DNA of 64,000 nucleotides, from contig NZ_RWIN01000156.1 of the NCBI RefSeq assembly GCF_009761815.1, positions 1 through 64,000 of the forward strand, given 5' to 3'. Origin of the DNA: Pseudomonas sp. PB120 (GTDB lineage: Bacteria; Pseudomonadota; Gammaproteobacteria; Pseudomonadales; Pseudomonadaceae). The notes beneath the pieces were generated by a model. The model saw only the letters and a list, made by a program, of their open reading frames with translations. It was not told where the DNA came from and made no database searches. Shown one piece after another: positions 1 to 8,009 of the stretch (the stretch's first letter is position 1; every line of letters begins with the position of its first letter). A program made the position numbers and the translations under genes.

Positions 1-91
1 CTGCTGGCGATGGACGTCAACGATAACGCGCCCAGTCTGGATGATCGCGTTGTCTGGAAGTCCATCGCCAGCAGGCTGGCTCCCACAGGGG
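1..91. repeat. REP doublet, cut by window start
   Basis: Two REP-like arms in inverted orientation (GCGATGGAC... and ...GTCCATCGCCAGCAGGCTGGCTCCCACAG) flank a spacer containing CAACGATAACGCG. The same spacer style recurs at 7209 and 51874. The left arm is incomplete because the window starts inside it. Confidence 0.75.
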
Positions 92-166
92 AATGTGTAC
101 GCCAGAAAATCACCGTAAGGGCTAAACCATTGGCAGCCGTTACGCAGAAACGGATATGCCCGCAAT

Positions 167-520
167 CTAATAACCACCTCCCCCAGAACTGCGCGAAGGC
201 TCCCGGGCTTTCTGCTGCACGGCACTCCACTCCGCACAGGTCATGAAACTCTTGTGATCAACCCGGCCCCGATCATCAAAGCTCACATTGAACGCCTGCT
301 TGTGCCCGCTCTTGATCAGCTTGTAATCGAAACACGTACCAGGCTCAACCTCGCGATCAGAGATCGATACCGGCTGGCCGCCAATCTGCTGAACCTGCTC
401 CTTGGTCATGCCATTCTCGACCTTGGCCACCAGCGGCTGATCTCCATAAAGCCGTGATTCACTGCTGCAACCCGCCGCCGCTGACAGGACAACCATCAAC
501 GCAAACAGGGGCTTGTTCAT
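167..520 (-). CDS. osmE: OsmE-like outer-membrane lipoprotein
   Basis: A 117-residue lipoprotein. A short hydrophobic signal ends in the lipobox AAGC, with the lipidated cysteine at residue 18. The mature part is a single SmpA/OmlA (BamE-like) fold, with the typical VENGMTKEQVQQIGG segment near residues 35-48. The late TCAEW motif is close to the TCAEY of E. coli OsmE, which is osmotically induced and of unknown exact role. The C-terminus is a Ser/Gly-rich tail (SRSSGGGGY). A GGAG ribosome site lies 9 bases before the ATG. A 79-residue gene of the same strand lies just upstream and may share its promoter. The assignment rests on fold and motif similarity, so another SmpA/OmlA lipoprotein cannot be excluded. 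Confidence 0.8.
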   Translation of the reverse strand: MNKPLFALMVVLSAAAGCSSESRLYGDQPLVAKVENGMTKEQVQQIGGQPVSISDREVEPGTCFDYKLIKSGHKQAFNVSFDDRGRVDHKSFMTCAEWSAVQQKAREPSRSSGGGGY

Positions 521-534
521 GGCAAACGCTCCCG

Positions 535-774
535 CTAATGAGGTTTCGTTCGAGTGATGGCCCGCGCCTTGATTTCTTCGGCGTAGCCTGACAGTCGTTC
601 TTCATCTCCTTGAAACAGGTCACACAGTCGCATCACTGCCTCGGCGTCCGTATCATTTCCGGCCCGACGCAATTGCTCTGATAAACGCAACAACTCAACC
701 GCCGACCACCGAAGATCCGATGCCACGCCTTGCAGGTCGCGTCGAAATTCTTGTTCAAGTTCGTTAAGTCGCAT
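535..774 (-). CDS. small hypothetical protein, helical
   Basis: A 79-residue, charged, predicted all-helical soluble protein of unknown function (begins MRLNELEQEFRRDL). It has no signal peptide or membrane segment and no cysteine pair suggesting metal binding. A good GGAG ribosome site lies 6 bases before the ATG. It ends 14 bases before osmE on the same strand, so the two may be co-transcribed. Codon use matches the neighbourhood. I do not recognise a family. Confidence 0.65.
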   Translation of the reverse strand: MRLNELEQEFRRDLQGVASDLRWSAVELLRLSEQLRRAGNDTDAEAVMRLCDLFQGDEERLSGYAEEIKARAITRTKPH

Positions 775-943
775 GGTGATCTCCTGCTAATTTCCGCTAC
801 CCAAGATTAGTCCCATTTCGCAGGCGAGGCGTTGTGTTCGTCTGATCCAAAAGAGCTGCCATTGGTCGGGAATCTGCAGGCGAACGAGCAAGCGTGCTGT
901 CGTAGTGGGGTAGCAACTTCTCGCCAGGGTGGGGCAGCCTCAA

Positions 944-1162
944 ATGACGACTACCGATGACTTCAGGTTCCACGCACACGAGCTGATCGTCGATCTGGAC
1001 GCGGCCACCTCGGCCATGATGAAGCTGATTTCGGCTCATCAACTCAACGGCCCGGAATGGGAACGGGTGACTCAATGGCAACATGAGGCCTATGAACGAT
1101 GGATGACCTATCTCAATACGCGGTCATACGCCGAGCCCGGGGAAAACAGCGCTAACCCTTAA
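944..1162 (+). CDS. small hypothetical protein
   Basis: A 72-residue soluble protein starting MTTTDDFRFHAHELIVDLD. It is acidic, rich in His and Trp, and has no membrane segment. The pattern of amphipathic helices with conserved-looking Trp (EWERVTQW, YERWMTYL) suggests a real small Pseudomonas protein rather than a chance frame. An in-frame GTG at 929 would add five residues; I prefer the ATG, which has a GGGG stretch about 10 bases upstream. A 95-codon frame on the opposite strand (797-1084) is judged a shadow. Function unknown. Confidence 0.5.
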   Translation: MTTTDDFRFHAHELIVDLDAATSAMMKLISAHQLNGPEWERVTQWQHEAYERWMTYLNTRSYAEPGENSANP

Positions 1163-1232
1163 ATCGATACCGCGAATGGATGTCCGGGCAACGACACGCT
1201 ACATTTTCCTTTTTAAGGAATAAGGACGTGTC

Positions 1233-1568
1233 ATGCGGATGTTGATGGGGGGCGTGTTGCTGGCACTGCTAGCGGGTTGTTCGTTGCCCGCTTCGCTGGT
1301 GCCGGGTGAGCCGAATGTCAGCAAGCACAGCGAAAAGCCGCCGAAGGAGTACGCGGCGTGCGTGCTGCCGGCCTGGCAGCAGGAGGTTCCGAAAACGGCG
1401 CAATCCACCATCTCCAATGGCTACAGGATCACCGCGCCGAGCATCATCACGGCGGACGAGATTCTCGACATCGTGAAATCGAAGGACGGCAGCCAGGTCT
1501 CGCTGTATCAGGGGCCACCCTGGGCGAAGTCGGCGGCGATGCGCAAAGCAGTCCGGGACTGTCTGTAG
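1233..1568 (+). CDS. hypothetical lipoprotein
   Basis: A 111-residue protein with a clear lipoprotein signal: hydrophobic stretch MGGVLLALLAGC, with the lipobox cysteine at residue 16. The mature part has two further cysteines, near residues 43 and 110 (AACVLPAW and VRDCL), which could form a disulfide in the periplasm. AAGGA lies 7 bases before the ATG. The gene faces the Rrf2 regulator tail to tail, with a 2-base gap. I do not recognise a family; it probably sits in the inner or outer membrane facing the periplasm. Confidence 0.7.
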   Translation: MRMLMGGVLLALLAGCSLPASLVPGEPNVSKHSEKPPKEYAACVLPAWQQEVPKTAQSTISNGYRITAPSIITADEILDIVKSKDGSQVSLYQGPPWAKSAAMRKAVRDCL

Positions 1569-1570
1569 AG

Positions 1571-2140
1571 TCAGTCGGCGATTTCGGTGACCTGGATCAA
1601 CGCCTCGTCACTGGCGGGTGCGCCTGACGCGCTTTTCCTTTCCCGTCGATCATTCATCCAGTGGTCGACCTTCGCGCCAAACTCCGCCGGGGCTTTTCTG
1701 CCGACCCTTCTGGCGAGGTCCAGGATGGTCTGCTGGGCGAGGGCGTCTTCCATGCGTTTCTGGGCGGTCATCATGACCGCATGAACGGCGCAGGGGCCGG
1801 CCACTGCCCAGTCGGGGGTGTTGCCTTCGAACAAGGCACAACGCCCCCGAATCTCCCGGCAATCGAAAATGAGCTTCTGGCCATCGATGGCGTTGACGAT
1901 GTCCAGAACGCTGATCTCATCCGCCGGCCGGGCCAGCTTGAACCCGCCGCGCACGCCTTCGGTGGCCACCACCAGTTTTGCCTTGGCCAGTTTGGTGAAG
2001 ATTTTTGCCAGGTAATCCAGAGGCACGCCTTGCAGCTCGGCCAGGTCGCGCACACTCGCTTCACGGGTATCGCCGCAATTGCCCACCAGAAAAATCAGGC
2101 AATGAATGCCGTACTCAACGCCCGCGCTATAAAGAGACAT
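1571..2140 (-). CDS. Rrf2-family transcriptional regulator, cysteine-bearing
   Basis: A 189-residue regulator. The N-terminal winged helix-turn-helix (residues 2-80) has the typical Rrf2 features (MSLYSAGVEYGIHCLIFL, then VPLDYLAKIFTKLAKA and GVRGGFKLAR). The dimerisation region carries Cys94, Cys101 and Cys117 (FDCREIRGRC ... AGPCAVH), at the place where IscR, NsrR and RsrR hold an iron-sulfur cluster, but with wider spacing. A third of the protein beyond residue 130 is a longer tail than in IscR. A GGAGA ribosome site lies 6 bases before the ATG. It is divergent from the NADH dehydrogenase-like gene at 2430 and probably controls it in response to redox or NO; that link is inference. Confidence 0.85.
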   Translation of the reverse strand: MSLYSAGVEYGIHCLIFLVGNCGDTREASVRDLAELQGVPLDYLAKIFTKLAKAKLVVATEGVRGGFKLARPADEISVLDIVNAIDGQKLIFDCREIRGRCALFEGNTPDWAVAGPCAVHAVMMTAQKRMEDALAQQTILDLARRVGRKAPAEFGAKVDHWMNDRRERKSASGAPASDEALIQVTEIAD

Positions 2141-2429
2141 CGTTATCTCCGACTAATGTTGTCGTAAATATTAACAGCGGTCCGTGCGCCAAGCAACGAA
2201 ATGCCTGTTTTCCCATGCTTTTGATTCCTCAGGGCCATTCTCTATGAGCCTGCATTTATGGCGCTGTTCGGACGAATTGACGGCGGAGATGACAGCCATT
2301 CGTAAAAAAAGAGTTGTGCGTTATAACTCGGATCGATAGAGTCGTAGTTGTTCGGTCGGCAACGGCAATCTTCCTGCCGAGGCGCATGACCTCAACGCAT
2401 TCAACACTCGGTCTTTCCTGGAGTTAAAA

Positions 2430-3632
2430 ATGAAACAGCAAATCCTGGTAATCGGCGCAGGTTTCGGTGGCATGTGGACGGCGTTGAGCGCCACGCGTCT
2501 TTTCGACATCCATGGTCACAACGACGTTGAAGTCACTGTGCTGGCGCCTCAGGCCGAGTTGCGTGTTCGTCCGCGCTTCTACGAACCGAACGCTCATCAG
2601 TTGGCCGCACCGATTGGCGAACTGTTCGATGCTGTGGGCGTGAAGTTCATCAAAGGTGCCGCCGAGACCATCGACGTGGACAAGAAAACCGTCGGCTACA
2701 CCGATGCGTCCGGCCAACCGCAAGTGGCCAGCTACGACAAACTCGTTCTGGCCACTGGCAGCCGTCTCGCTCTGCCAGACACCCCTGGCGTGGCCGAGCA
2801 CGCTTTTGACGTCGACCAGATCGAACAAGCCGTGCGCCTGGAAAATCACCTCAAGTCCTTGGTCAACCTGCCAGAAAGTTCTGCACGCAACACCGTCGTG
2901 GTGGCCGGCGGTGGCTTCACCGGGATTGAAACGGCGACTGAAATGCCGACACGCCTTCGTGCCATTCTCGGTGATCGCGCCGACATCAAGGTGATCATCG
3001 TGGATCGCGGCGACACAGTGGGCGGCTCCATGGGCGCCGAAATCGCTGAAAAAATCGCCGAGGCCAGCACCGAAACCGGCGTGGAATGGCGTTTGAAGTC
3101 TTCGGTCGTGGCGGTCGATGAAAACGGCGTCACCCTGGCCGATGGTCAACGCATCGAGACCAAAACCGTGGTCTGGACCACCGGTGTACGGGCCAGCTCG
3201 CTGACCGAACAGATCCCTGGCGAGCGCGACAAGCTCGGACGCCTGCACGTGGACGGCCATTTGAAAGTCATCGGTCAGGACGACATCTTCGCCACCGGCG
3301 ACGTGGCTTACGCCGCCTCTGACGACATCGGCAACTACGCGTTGATGACCTGCCAGCACGCCATCGTGCTGGGGCGTCATGCCGGTAACAACGTGGCCGC
3401 GCAGATCCTGGGTGTGGACCCGACGCCGTACAGCCAGCCCAAGTACGTGACCTGCCTGGACCTTGGCGCCTGGGGCGCGGTGTACACCGAGGGTTGGGAT
3501 CGCCAGGTCAAGCTGGTCAAGCAGGAAGGCAAGTCGTTGAAGACGCAGATCAACACGGTGTGGATCTATCCTCCGGTCGCCAATCGTGAAACAGCGTGGG
3601 CCGCGGCCGATCCTTTGATCCCGATTGCCTGA
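2430..3632 (+). CDS. NAD(P)/FAD oxidoreductase, NDH-2-like
   Basis: A 400-residue flavoprotein of the pyridine nucleotide-disulfide oxidoreductase fold. The FAD-binding GxGxxG (VIGAGFGGMW) is at residues 6-15. A second dinucleotide-binding loop (VVAGGGFTGIETATE) lies near residues 155-169, and the FAD ribityl motif (IFATGDVAYA) near 286-295. It is like type II NADH dehydrogenase (Ndh, about 430 residues) but lacks an obvious long C-terminal membrane helix, so it may be peripheral or use a soluble acceptor. GGAG lies 6 bases before the ATG. It is transcribed alone, followed by a strong terminator, and is divergent from the Rrf2 regulator. It probably oxidises NAD(P)H with a quinone or another electron acceptor. 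Confidence 0.85.
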   Translation: MKQQILVIGAGFGGMWTALSATRLFDIHGHNDVEVTVLAPQAELRVRPRFYEPNAHQLAAPIGELFDAVGVKFIKGAAETIDVDKKTVGYTDASGQPQVASYDKLVLATGSRLALPDTPGVAEHAFDVDQIEQAVRLENHLKSLVNLPESSARNTVVVAGGGFTGIETATEMPTRLRAILGDRADIKVIIVDRGDTVGGSMGAEIAEKIAEASTETGVEWRLKSSVVAVDENGVTLADGQRIETKTVVWTTGVRASSLTEQIPGERDKLGRLHVDGHLKVIGQDDIFATGDVAYAASDDIGNYALMTCQHAIVLGRHAGNNVAAQILGVDPTPYSQPKYVTCLDLGAWGAVYTEGWDRQVKLVKQEGKSLKTQINTVWIYPPVANRETAWAAADPLIPIA

Positions 3633-3653
3633 TCGCTTCTGACTGTTTAAGCA

Positions 3654-3690
3654 AAATCCCGCCCAGGTTTTCCTCGGCGGGATTTTTTTT
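3654..3690 (+). terminator. Rho-independent terminator
   Basis: A GC-rich hairpin (AAATCCCGCC with GGCGGGATTT) followed by eight Ts, placed 22 bases after the NDH-like gene. Confidence 0.9.
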
Positions 3691-3731
3691 GCGTCTGGAA
3701 CAGTTGCAGGCGTGAAATATAGTGTGTATTT

Positions 3732-3763
3732 TTTCATGAAATTATAAGTATAAAATTTCATGA
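3732..3763 (+). promoter_or_regulatory. paired TTTCATGA sites before polyamine operon
   Basis: The octamer TTTCATGA occurs at 3732-3739 and again at 3756-3763. The copies are 24 bases apart, and the first extends to the palindrome TTTCATGAAA. The AT-rich stretch between them (TATAAGTATAAAA) could hold the -10 element. The position, just before the first gene of an operon that encodes its own XRE-cupin regulator, suggests an operator. This is inference from repeats and position. Confidence 0.45.
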
Positions 3764-3770
3764 GGCCCGT

Positions 3771-5060
3771 ATGTTTCAGCACTCAACCCAGCATGTTGCC
3801 AGTTACTACGCTCACACCTGCGCTGATCGCCTGGTGGATCGCGCGGCATTGGAAGGTGAGCACGAAACCGAAGTGCTGATCATCGGCGCCGGTTTCAGTG
3901 GCTTGCACACGGCGTTGCGATTGGCGTTGGCCGGCAAGCGCGTGACGGTGCTGGAGGCGAGTCGGGTCGCGTGGGCGGCATCGGGGCGCAATGGTGGTCA
4001 GGCCATTCTCGGTTGGTCGTGCGACATGCCGCCGCTGGAAGCCGCGCTGGGTCATGAACGCGCGCGGCGGTTGTGGGACAGCATGCGTTGGGCGGCGCAG
4101 GAGCTGCGCGCATTGCCCGGACGTCATGAATTCGATTGCGACTATCGGCCCGGGCACCTCTGGACGTCGGTCATGCCGCGCCGGGTGAGCCTGCTGACCG
4201 AGTGGCAACACGAAGCCAGCCACAAGTGGGGGCACGACAGCCTGCAGTTCATCCCGCGTACGCAGTTGCCGGAATGGGTCGCCAGCGACCGTTATCAGGC
4301 GGGGCTGTTCGATCCCGAAGGCGGGCATCTGAACCCCCTGAAACTGGCGCTGGGCCTGGCCGCCGCGATTGAGCGCGCCGGTGGGCGAATTCATGAACAA
4401 AGCAAAGCGTTGAGCTATCGCGAGGAGGGCGATCACTACGTGGTCGATACCGAGCGCGGGCGGGTTCGCGCCGATGTCCTGGTGCTCGCATGCAACGCCT
4501 ACCTGGACAAGCTCGATCCGCAACTGGCGAGCTGCGTATTGCCGGTCGGCACGTATCAGGTGGCCACCGCGCCACTCACTCAGGCACAGGCGAACGCGCT
4601 GATCCCGAGCAATGTGTGCGTCACCGACAATCAGTTTGTCCTCGATTATTTCCGCCGTACGCCGGATAACCGGCTGCTGTTCGGCGGCGGCTGCACCTAT
4701 CTGGGCGGGATGCCGAAGGACATCGCGGCCGCCACCCGGCCGTTTCTGGAACGGGTATTTCCCCAGCTCAAGGGTGTCGGGCTGGACTTTGCCTGGGGCG
4801 GGCACATTGACCTCACCCTCAAGCGTACGCCGGACATCGGTCGACGCGGTGCGCTTTATTGGCTGCAGGGTTACTCCGGGCACGGGGTGCTGCCGACACT
4901 GGCCGCGGCGCGCGCCGTCTCCGATGCGATACTCGGTCAAACAGACGAACTGGCCTTGTACCAGGCGCTGGTCAACGACCGTTTTCCCGGTGGCAAATAC
5001 ATGGCGGCACCGCTGGAGGCCATCGGCAAGGCCTGGTATCGGTTACGCGACAGCATTTGA
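3771..5060 (+). CDS. puuB: gamma-glutamylputrescine oxidase-like FAD enzyme
   Basis: A 429-residue FAD-dependent amine oxidase of the DAO fold. The ADP-binding motif (LIIGAGFSGLHTALRLA) is at residues 35-51. It is followed by the SGRNGGQ segment near residue 72, which in PuuB/ordL-type enzymes lies at the flavin. The late GxxxxTP motif (LKRTPDIGRR) and YWLQGYSGHGV close the FAD domain. The length matches PuuB/PauB (about 426). In the gamma-glutamyl pathway this enzyme oxidises the glutamylated polyamine to an aldehyde, releasing ammonia and hydrogen peroxide. It is the first gene of an operon with the XRE-cupin regulator (25-base gap) and a glutamine synthetase-like ligase. The substrate could be another gamma-glutamylated amine. 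Confidence 0.8.
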   Translation: MFQHSTQHVASYYAHTCADRLVDRAALEGEHETEVLIIGAGFSGLHTALRLALAGKRVTVLEASRVAWAASGRNGGQAILGWSCDMPPLEAALGHERARRLWDSMRWAAQELRALPGRHEFDCDYRPGHLWTSVMPRRVSLLTEWQHEASHKWGHDSLQFIPRTQLPEWVASDRYQAGLFDPEGGHLNPLKLALGLAAAIERAGGRIHEQSKALSYREEGDHYVVDTERGRVRADVLVLACNAYLDKLDPQLASCVLPVGTYQVATAPLTQAQANALIPSNVCVTDNQFVLDYFRRTPDNRLLFGGGCTYLGGMPKDIAAATRPFLERVFPQLKGVGLDFAWGGHIDLTLKRTPDIGRRGALYWLQGYSGHGVLPTLAAARAVSDAILGQTDELALYQALVNDRFPGGKYMAAPLEAIGKAWYRLRDSI

Positions 5061-5085
5061 AGTATCTATTTCTGGAAGCCCGTGC

Positions 5086-5640
5086 ATGGACATGCAAGAA
5101 GAAATATCGGCGTTGGCGATCCTGATCCAGGACCTGCGCAAACACAAAAAATACACCCTGAAGGAACTGGCGGACAAAATCGGCCGCTCCGTCGGTTTTC
5201 TCTCGCAGGTCGAGCGCGGGTTGTCTCGTCCCACCGTGGCGGATCTGACCGCCATCAGCGAAACCCTGGGCGTGCCGACCACCTATTTCTACAGCCTGCC
5301 TAAACCCATGGCATTGCCATGGGTCACCCGGCCGGATGAGCGGCGCACGCTGTACTACGCCGACGGGATCACCGACATCCTCGTGTCGCCGAAAATGCGC
5401 GCGTCCTTTTCGATGCTTGAAAGCCAGTTGGAGCCCGGCGCCAGCAGCGGCGACCGGCACATGAACGACAGCTCGGAGCAGGGCGGCTACGTCCTGGAAG
5501 GCGAATTGACGCTGTGGCTCGATGACGATCAGCCGGTGACGCTGCGCACCGGCGACAGTTTTCAGCTGGCCAGTCATACCCATTGCCGCTACGGCAACCT
5601 CTCGGACCGGCTGGCCCGAGTGCTCTGGGTCTACACCTGA
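5086..5640 (+). CDS. XRE-cupin regulator, PuuR/PauR type
   Basis: A 184-residue regulator. The N-terminal XRE helix-turn-helix (residues 10-65; KELADKIGRSVGFLSQVERG) is followed by a C-terminal cupin (about 110-180; DSSEQGGYVLEGEL, TGDSFQLASHTHCR). Size and layout match E. coli PuuR (185) and Pseudomonas PauR, which repress polyamine genes and release on putrescine or its derivatives. The ATG at 5086 is chosen; an in-frame ATG at 5092 is possible. It sits between the oxidase and synthetase genes and probably represses the operon through the TTTCATGA repeats at 3732. Confidence 0.85.
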   Translation: MDMQEEISALAILIQDLRKHKKYTLKELADKIGRSVGFLSQVERGLSRPTVADLTAISETLGVPTTYFYSLPKPMALPWVTRPDERRTLYYADGITDILVSPKMRASFSMLESQLEPGASSGDRHMNDSSEQGGYVLEGELTLWLDDDQPVTLRTGDSFQLASHTHCRYGNLSDRLARVLWVYT

Positions 5641-5664
5641 TAAAGACAACAAGGAACACCAACG

Positions 5665-7011
5665 ATGGAAGCTGTTTGCTCTGATCTGCTTGCCGAGGTT
5701 CGCGCGTTTCGCCAGCGCTACCCCGATGTGCGTTATGTCGACCTGATTGCGCTGGATATACCCGGGCATTTCTACGGCAAGCGCTACCCGATTGAAATGC
5801 TCGAGAAGGTCGCCGCAGGCAGCGCCCTCAAGTTGCCGCAAAACTGCGTATTGCTCGGCACCCAGGGTGGGCTGTTCAAAATCGGTGACTACTGCTTCAA
5901 CGACGGCGATCCGGACGCGCCGCGCCGCCTGGTGCCCGGCACGCTCAAGCCAGTGAGTTGGGAAAAACAACCGCTGGGGCAGATGCTGATCACGTCCGAT
6001 GGCACTGAAAAGCCCATTGAGTTCGAGCCGAGAGAAGTGCTGGCCCAGGTGCTGCAACGGTTGCGGGGTAAGGGTATTTGCCCGGTGGTGGCGTTCGAGC
6101 TGGAGTTCTATCTGTTCGATCGGCAGCTGCGTGACGGCTTGCCGCAATTCCCCCGCGACCCGCTGACGGACGATCCAGACGATCAGCCGAACATGCACAT
6201 CGAACGCTTGTCGCGGTTTTCCTCGGTGCTTGATGACATGGTCGAGAGTGCGCGGGCACAAGGCATTGATGCCACGGTGATCACCGCCGAGTTGGGCCCG
6301 GGCCAGTTCGAGATCAATTTCGGCCACCTCGACGATGGCCTGCGTGCCGCCGACTGGGCTGCCCTGTTTTGCCGCAGCACGCGCGGTGTGGCACAAAAGC
6401 ACAACTACCGCGCCAGTTTCATGGCCAAACCATACTTGCAGCACCCGGGCAGTGGCATGCACGTGCATGTGAGCCTCTACGATGAGGCCGGCAATAACCT
6501 GTTGGCGGCCGACGGCCAGCGGCCATTACGCCATGCGGTGGCGGGTTGCCTGGAAGCCTTGCCGCATTGCATGCCGATCTTCGCCCCTAATCACAATGCC
6601 ATGCGCCGTTTGAGCGGCACGGTGAACGTCGCGACACGCGCCAGTTGGGGCTTTGAAGATCGGGATGCCTGTTTGCGCGTTCCGGAGTCGGACGCTAAAA
6701 ACCTGCGGATCGAACATCGCCTGGCGGGTGCCGATGCCAACCCGTATCTGGTGCTGGCGGCGATTCTGGTTGGTCTGGAGCAAGGGCTTGAGGCGGGCCG
6801 TGAGCCGATCGCTTCACTGAACGAAGATCGCGGCAGCGGCATCGATTTCCCGACGGAAATGCTCGAGGCCGTGCGGTCGATGCAAAGCAATGCACTGCTG
6901 CGCGAGGGCCTGGGGGCCGAGTTTGTCGAGGTGTATTGCGAGAACAAACGCCAGGATCATCTGGCGTTCATGCAGGAAATCAATGCGCGGGAATATCGCT
7001 GGTTTCTCTAG
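5665..7011 (+). CDS. puuA: gamma-glutamylpolyamine synthetase (glutamine synthetase family)
   Basis: A 448-residue member of the glutamine synthetase superfamily. The catalytic-domain signatures are visible: AFELEFYLF (about 148-156), TAELGPGQFEINFG (about 210-223), the ATP-binding GSGMHVHVSLY (about 262-272), and NPYLVLAAILVG (about 362-373). It would use ATP to join glutamate to a polyamine such as putrescine, the first step of the gamma-glutamyl route, with the product oxidised by the upstream oxidase. Length fits PuuA/PauA (about 450-470) rather than dodecameric GlnA. AAGGA lies in the 24-base gap after the regulator gene. Pseudomonads have several such paralogues, each for a different amine, so the true substrate is uncertain. 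Confidence 0.82.
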   Translation: MEAVCSDLLAEVRAFRQRYPDVRYVDLIALDIPGHFYGKRYPIEMLEKVAAGSALKLPQNCVLLGTQGGLFKIGDYCFNDGDPDAPRRLVPGTLKPVSWEKQPLGQMLITSDGTEKPIEFEPREVLAQVLQRLRGKGICPVVAFELEFYLFDRQLRDGLPQFPRDPLTDDPDDQPNMHIERLSRFSSVLDDMVESARAQGIDATVITAELGPGQFEINFGHLDDGLRAADWAALFCRSTRGVAQKHNYRASFMAKPYLQHPGSGMHVHVSLYDEAGNNLLAADGQRPLRHAVAGCLEALPHCMPIFAPNHNAMRRLSGTVNVATRASWGFEDRDACLRVPESDAKNLRIEHRLAGADANPYLVLAAILVGLEQGLEAGREPIASLNEDRGSGIDFPTEMLEAVRSMQSNALLREGLGAEFVEVYCENKRQDHLAFMQEINAREYRWFL

Positions 7012-7146
7012 TGCCCATTAAAATTGTGTGGATATATAAGAGGTTAGAAAACTTAGTAACTGGATGGTGAATAAAAATATCTTGTTACAGCGGGAAACAT
7101 TCCGTAATATCCGCGCCGCGTTCACCACCACGGTTTATGCATTTTT

Positions 7147-7190
7147 AAATCCCAGGCGTCCATCAGCTGCCTGGGATTTTTTTTTTTTGC
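7147..7190 (+). terminator. Rho-independent terminator of the polyamine operon
   Basis: A perfect stem AAATCCCAGGC/GCCTGGGATTT followed by a run of Ts. It lies about 135 bases after the puuA stop; the AT-rich stretch between (7012-7146) holds no convincing gene, and a small RNA there cannot be excluded. Confidence 0.88.
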
Positions 7191-7208
7191 CCGGGTTTTA
7201 CAGTTTTT

Positions 7209-7309
7209 TGTAGGCGCGAGCTCGCTCGCGATGGGCGTTAACGATGATGTGGGCGCCCTGGATGAGCGCGTCGCTCTCGGGTTCTTCGCGAGCTCGCTCG
7301 CTCCTACAG
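7209..7309. repeat. REP doublet
   Basis: Inverted REP arms (TGTAGGCGCGAGCTCGCTCG ... CGAGCTCGCTCGCTCCTACA) around a spacer with GTTAACGATGATG. It fills the gap between the polyamine operon terminator and the response regulator gene. Confidence 0.85.
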
Positions 7310-7344
7310 TATTAAAAGCTTTGATTTGTAGCGGGGGCAGCCGT

Positions 7345-7977
7345 TCAGCGCGAAATGATCCCGTGATCGATCGCGTATTTGACCAGCGCGGCGGGTTTGT
7401 CGATGTTGAGTTTGCGGCGGATGCTCAGGCGATGGGTTTCGACCGTGCGCACGCTGATGTCCAGTTCGCGGGCCATTTCCTTGTTGTTCAGCCCTTGGGC
7501 CATTTTGTACAGCACCTGGCTTTCACGCGGTGTGAGCTCGTTGTCGGTGCTTTTATCGGCGATGAGCCGCTGGGCAATGTCGGCGCTGTAGAACGTCCCG
7601 CCGCTGGCGATGGCTTCTATCGCGGCGATGATTTCCCGTGACGGCGAGTTCTTCAAGACGTAGCCGCTGGCCCCCGCGCGAACGGACTCGCTCACGTATT
7701 CGTTGTTGTCGTACATGCTCAGCATCAACACCTTGAGCGTCGGGTATTGCGCGCGCAACACGCGGGTCAGTTCAAGCCCGTTCATGTCCCGGAGGCTGAT
7801 GTCGACCAACAGCAGGTCGGGCTTACAGCGTCCGACCATCTCGATCGCGTCGGCGCCACTCTCGGCTTCGCCCACGACCTCCAGAGGGGCCATGACCGCC
7901 AGCAAGGCTTTGATCCCGTCACGAACCAGGGCGTGATCGTCGACCAGGGCGACGCGGATGGGGTGGGGCAGGTTCAT
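7345..7977 (-). CDS. NarL/LuxR-type response regulator
   Basis: A 210-residue response regulator. The receiver domain (about 6-122) has the acidic pair (VALVDDHALVRDG), the phospho-acceptor Asp in LLLVDISLRDMNG (near residue 57), and Lys in YVLKNSPS (near 107). The C-terminal LuxR/GerE helix-turn-helix (about 145-205) reads LTPRESQVLYKMAQGLNNKE. The ATG at 7977 is preferred; an upstream TTG would add three residues. It lies 32 bases after the Cache histidine kinase gene on the same strand, and the pair is divergent from cstA. It probably activates cstA through the TACGTAG repeats, by analogy with pyruvate-sensing systems next to CstA/BtsT transporters; this is inference. Confidence 0.9.
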   Translation of the reverse strand: MNLPHPIRVALVDDHALVRDGIKALLAVMAPLEVVGEAESGADAIEMVGRCKPDLLLVDISLRDMNGLELTRVLRAQYPTLKVLMLSMYDNNEYVSESVRAGASGYVLKNSPSREIIAAIEAIASGGTFYSADIAQRLIADKSTDNELTPRESQVLYKMAQGLNNKEMARELDISVRTVETHRLSIRRKLNIDKPAALVKYAIDHGIISR

Positions 7978-8009
7978 CGCAGGCAATCACTCTTGTTGTT
8001 GGGGGCGAG

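Noticed and set aside
797..1084. A 95-codon minus-strand frame
   Set aside because: Opposes the better-looking 72-residue gene at 944 and has no ribosome site or recognisable feature.
2424..3782. A 452-codon minus-strand frame opposite the NADH dehydrogenase-like gene
   Set aside because: Runs through a clear terminator and opposes a motif-rich flavoprotein.
4972..6468. A 498-codon minus-strand frame across the polyamine regulator and synthetase
   Set aside because: Opposite two recognised genes, no ribosome site or motif.
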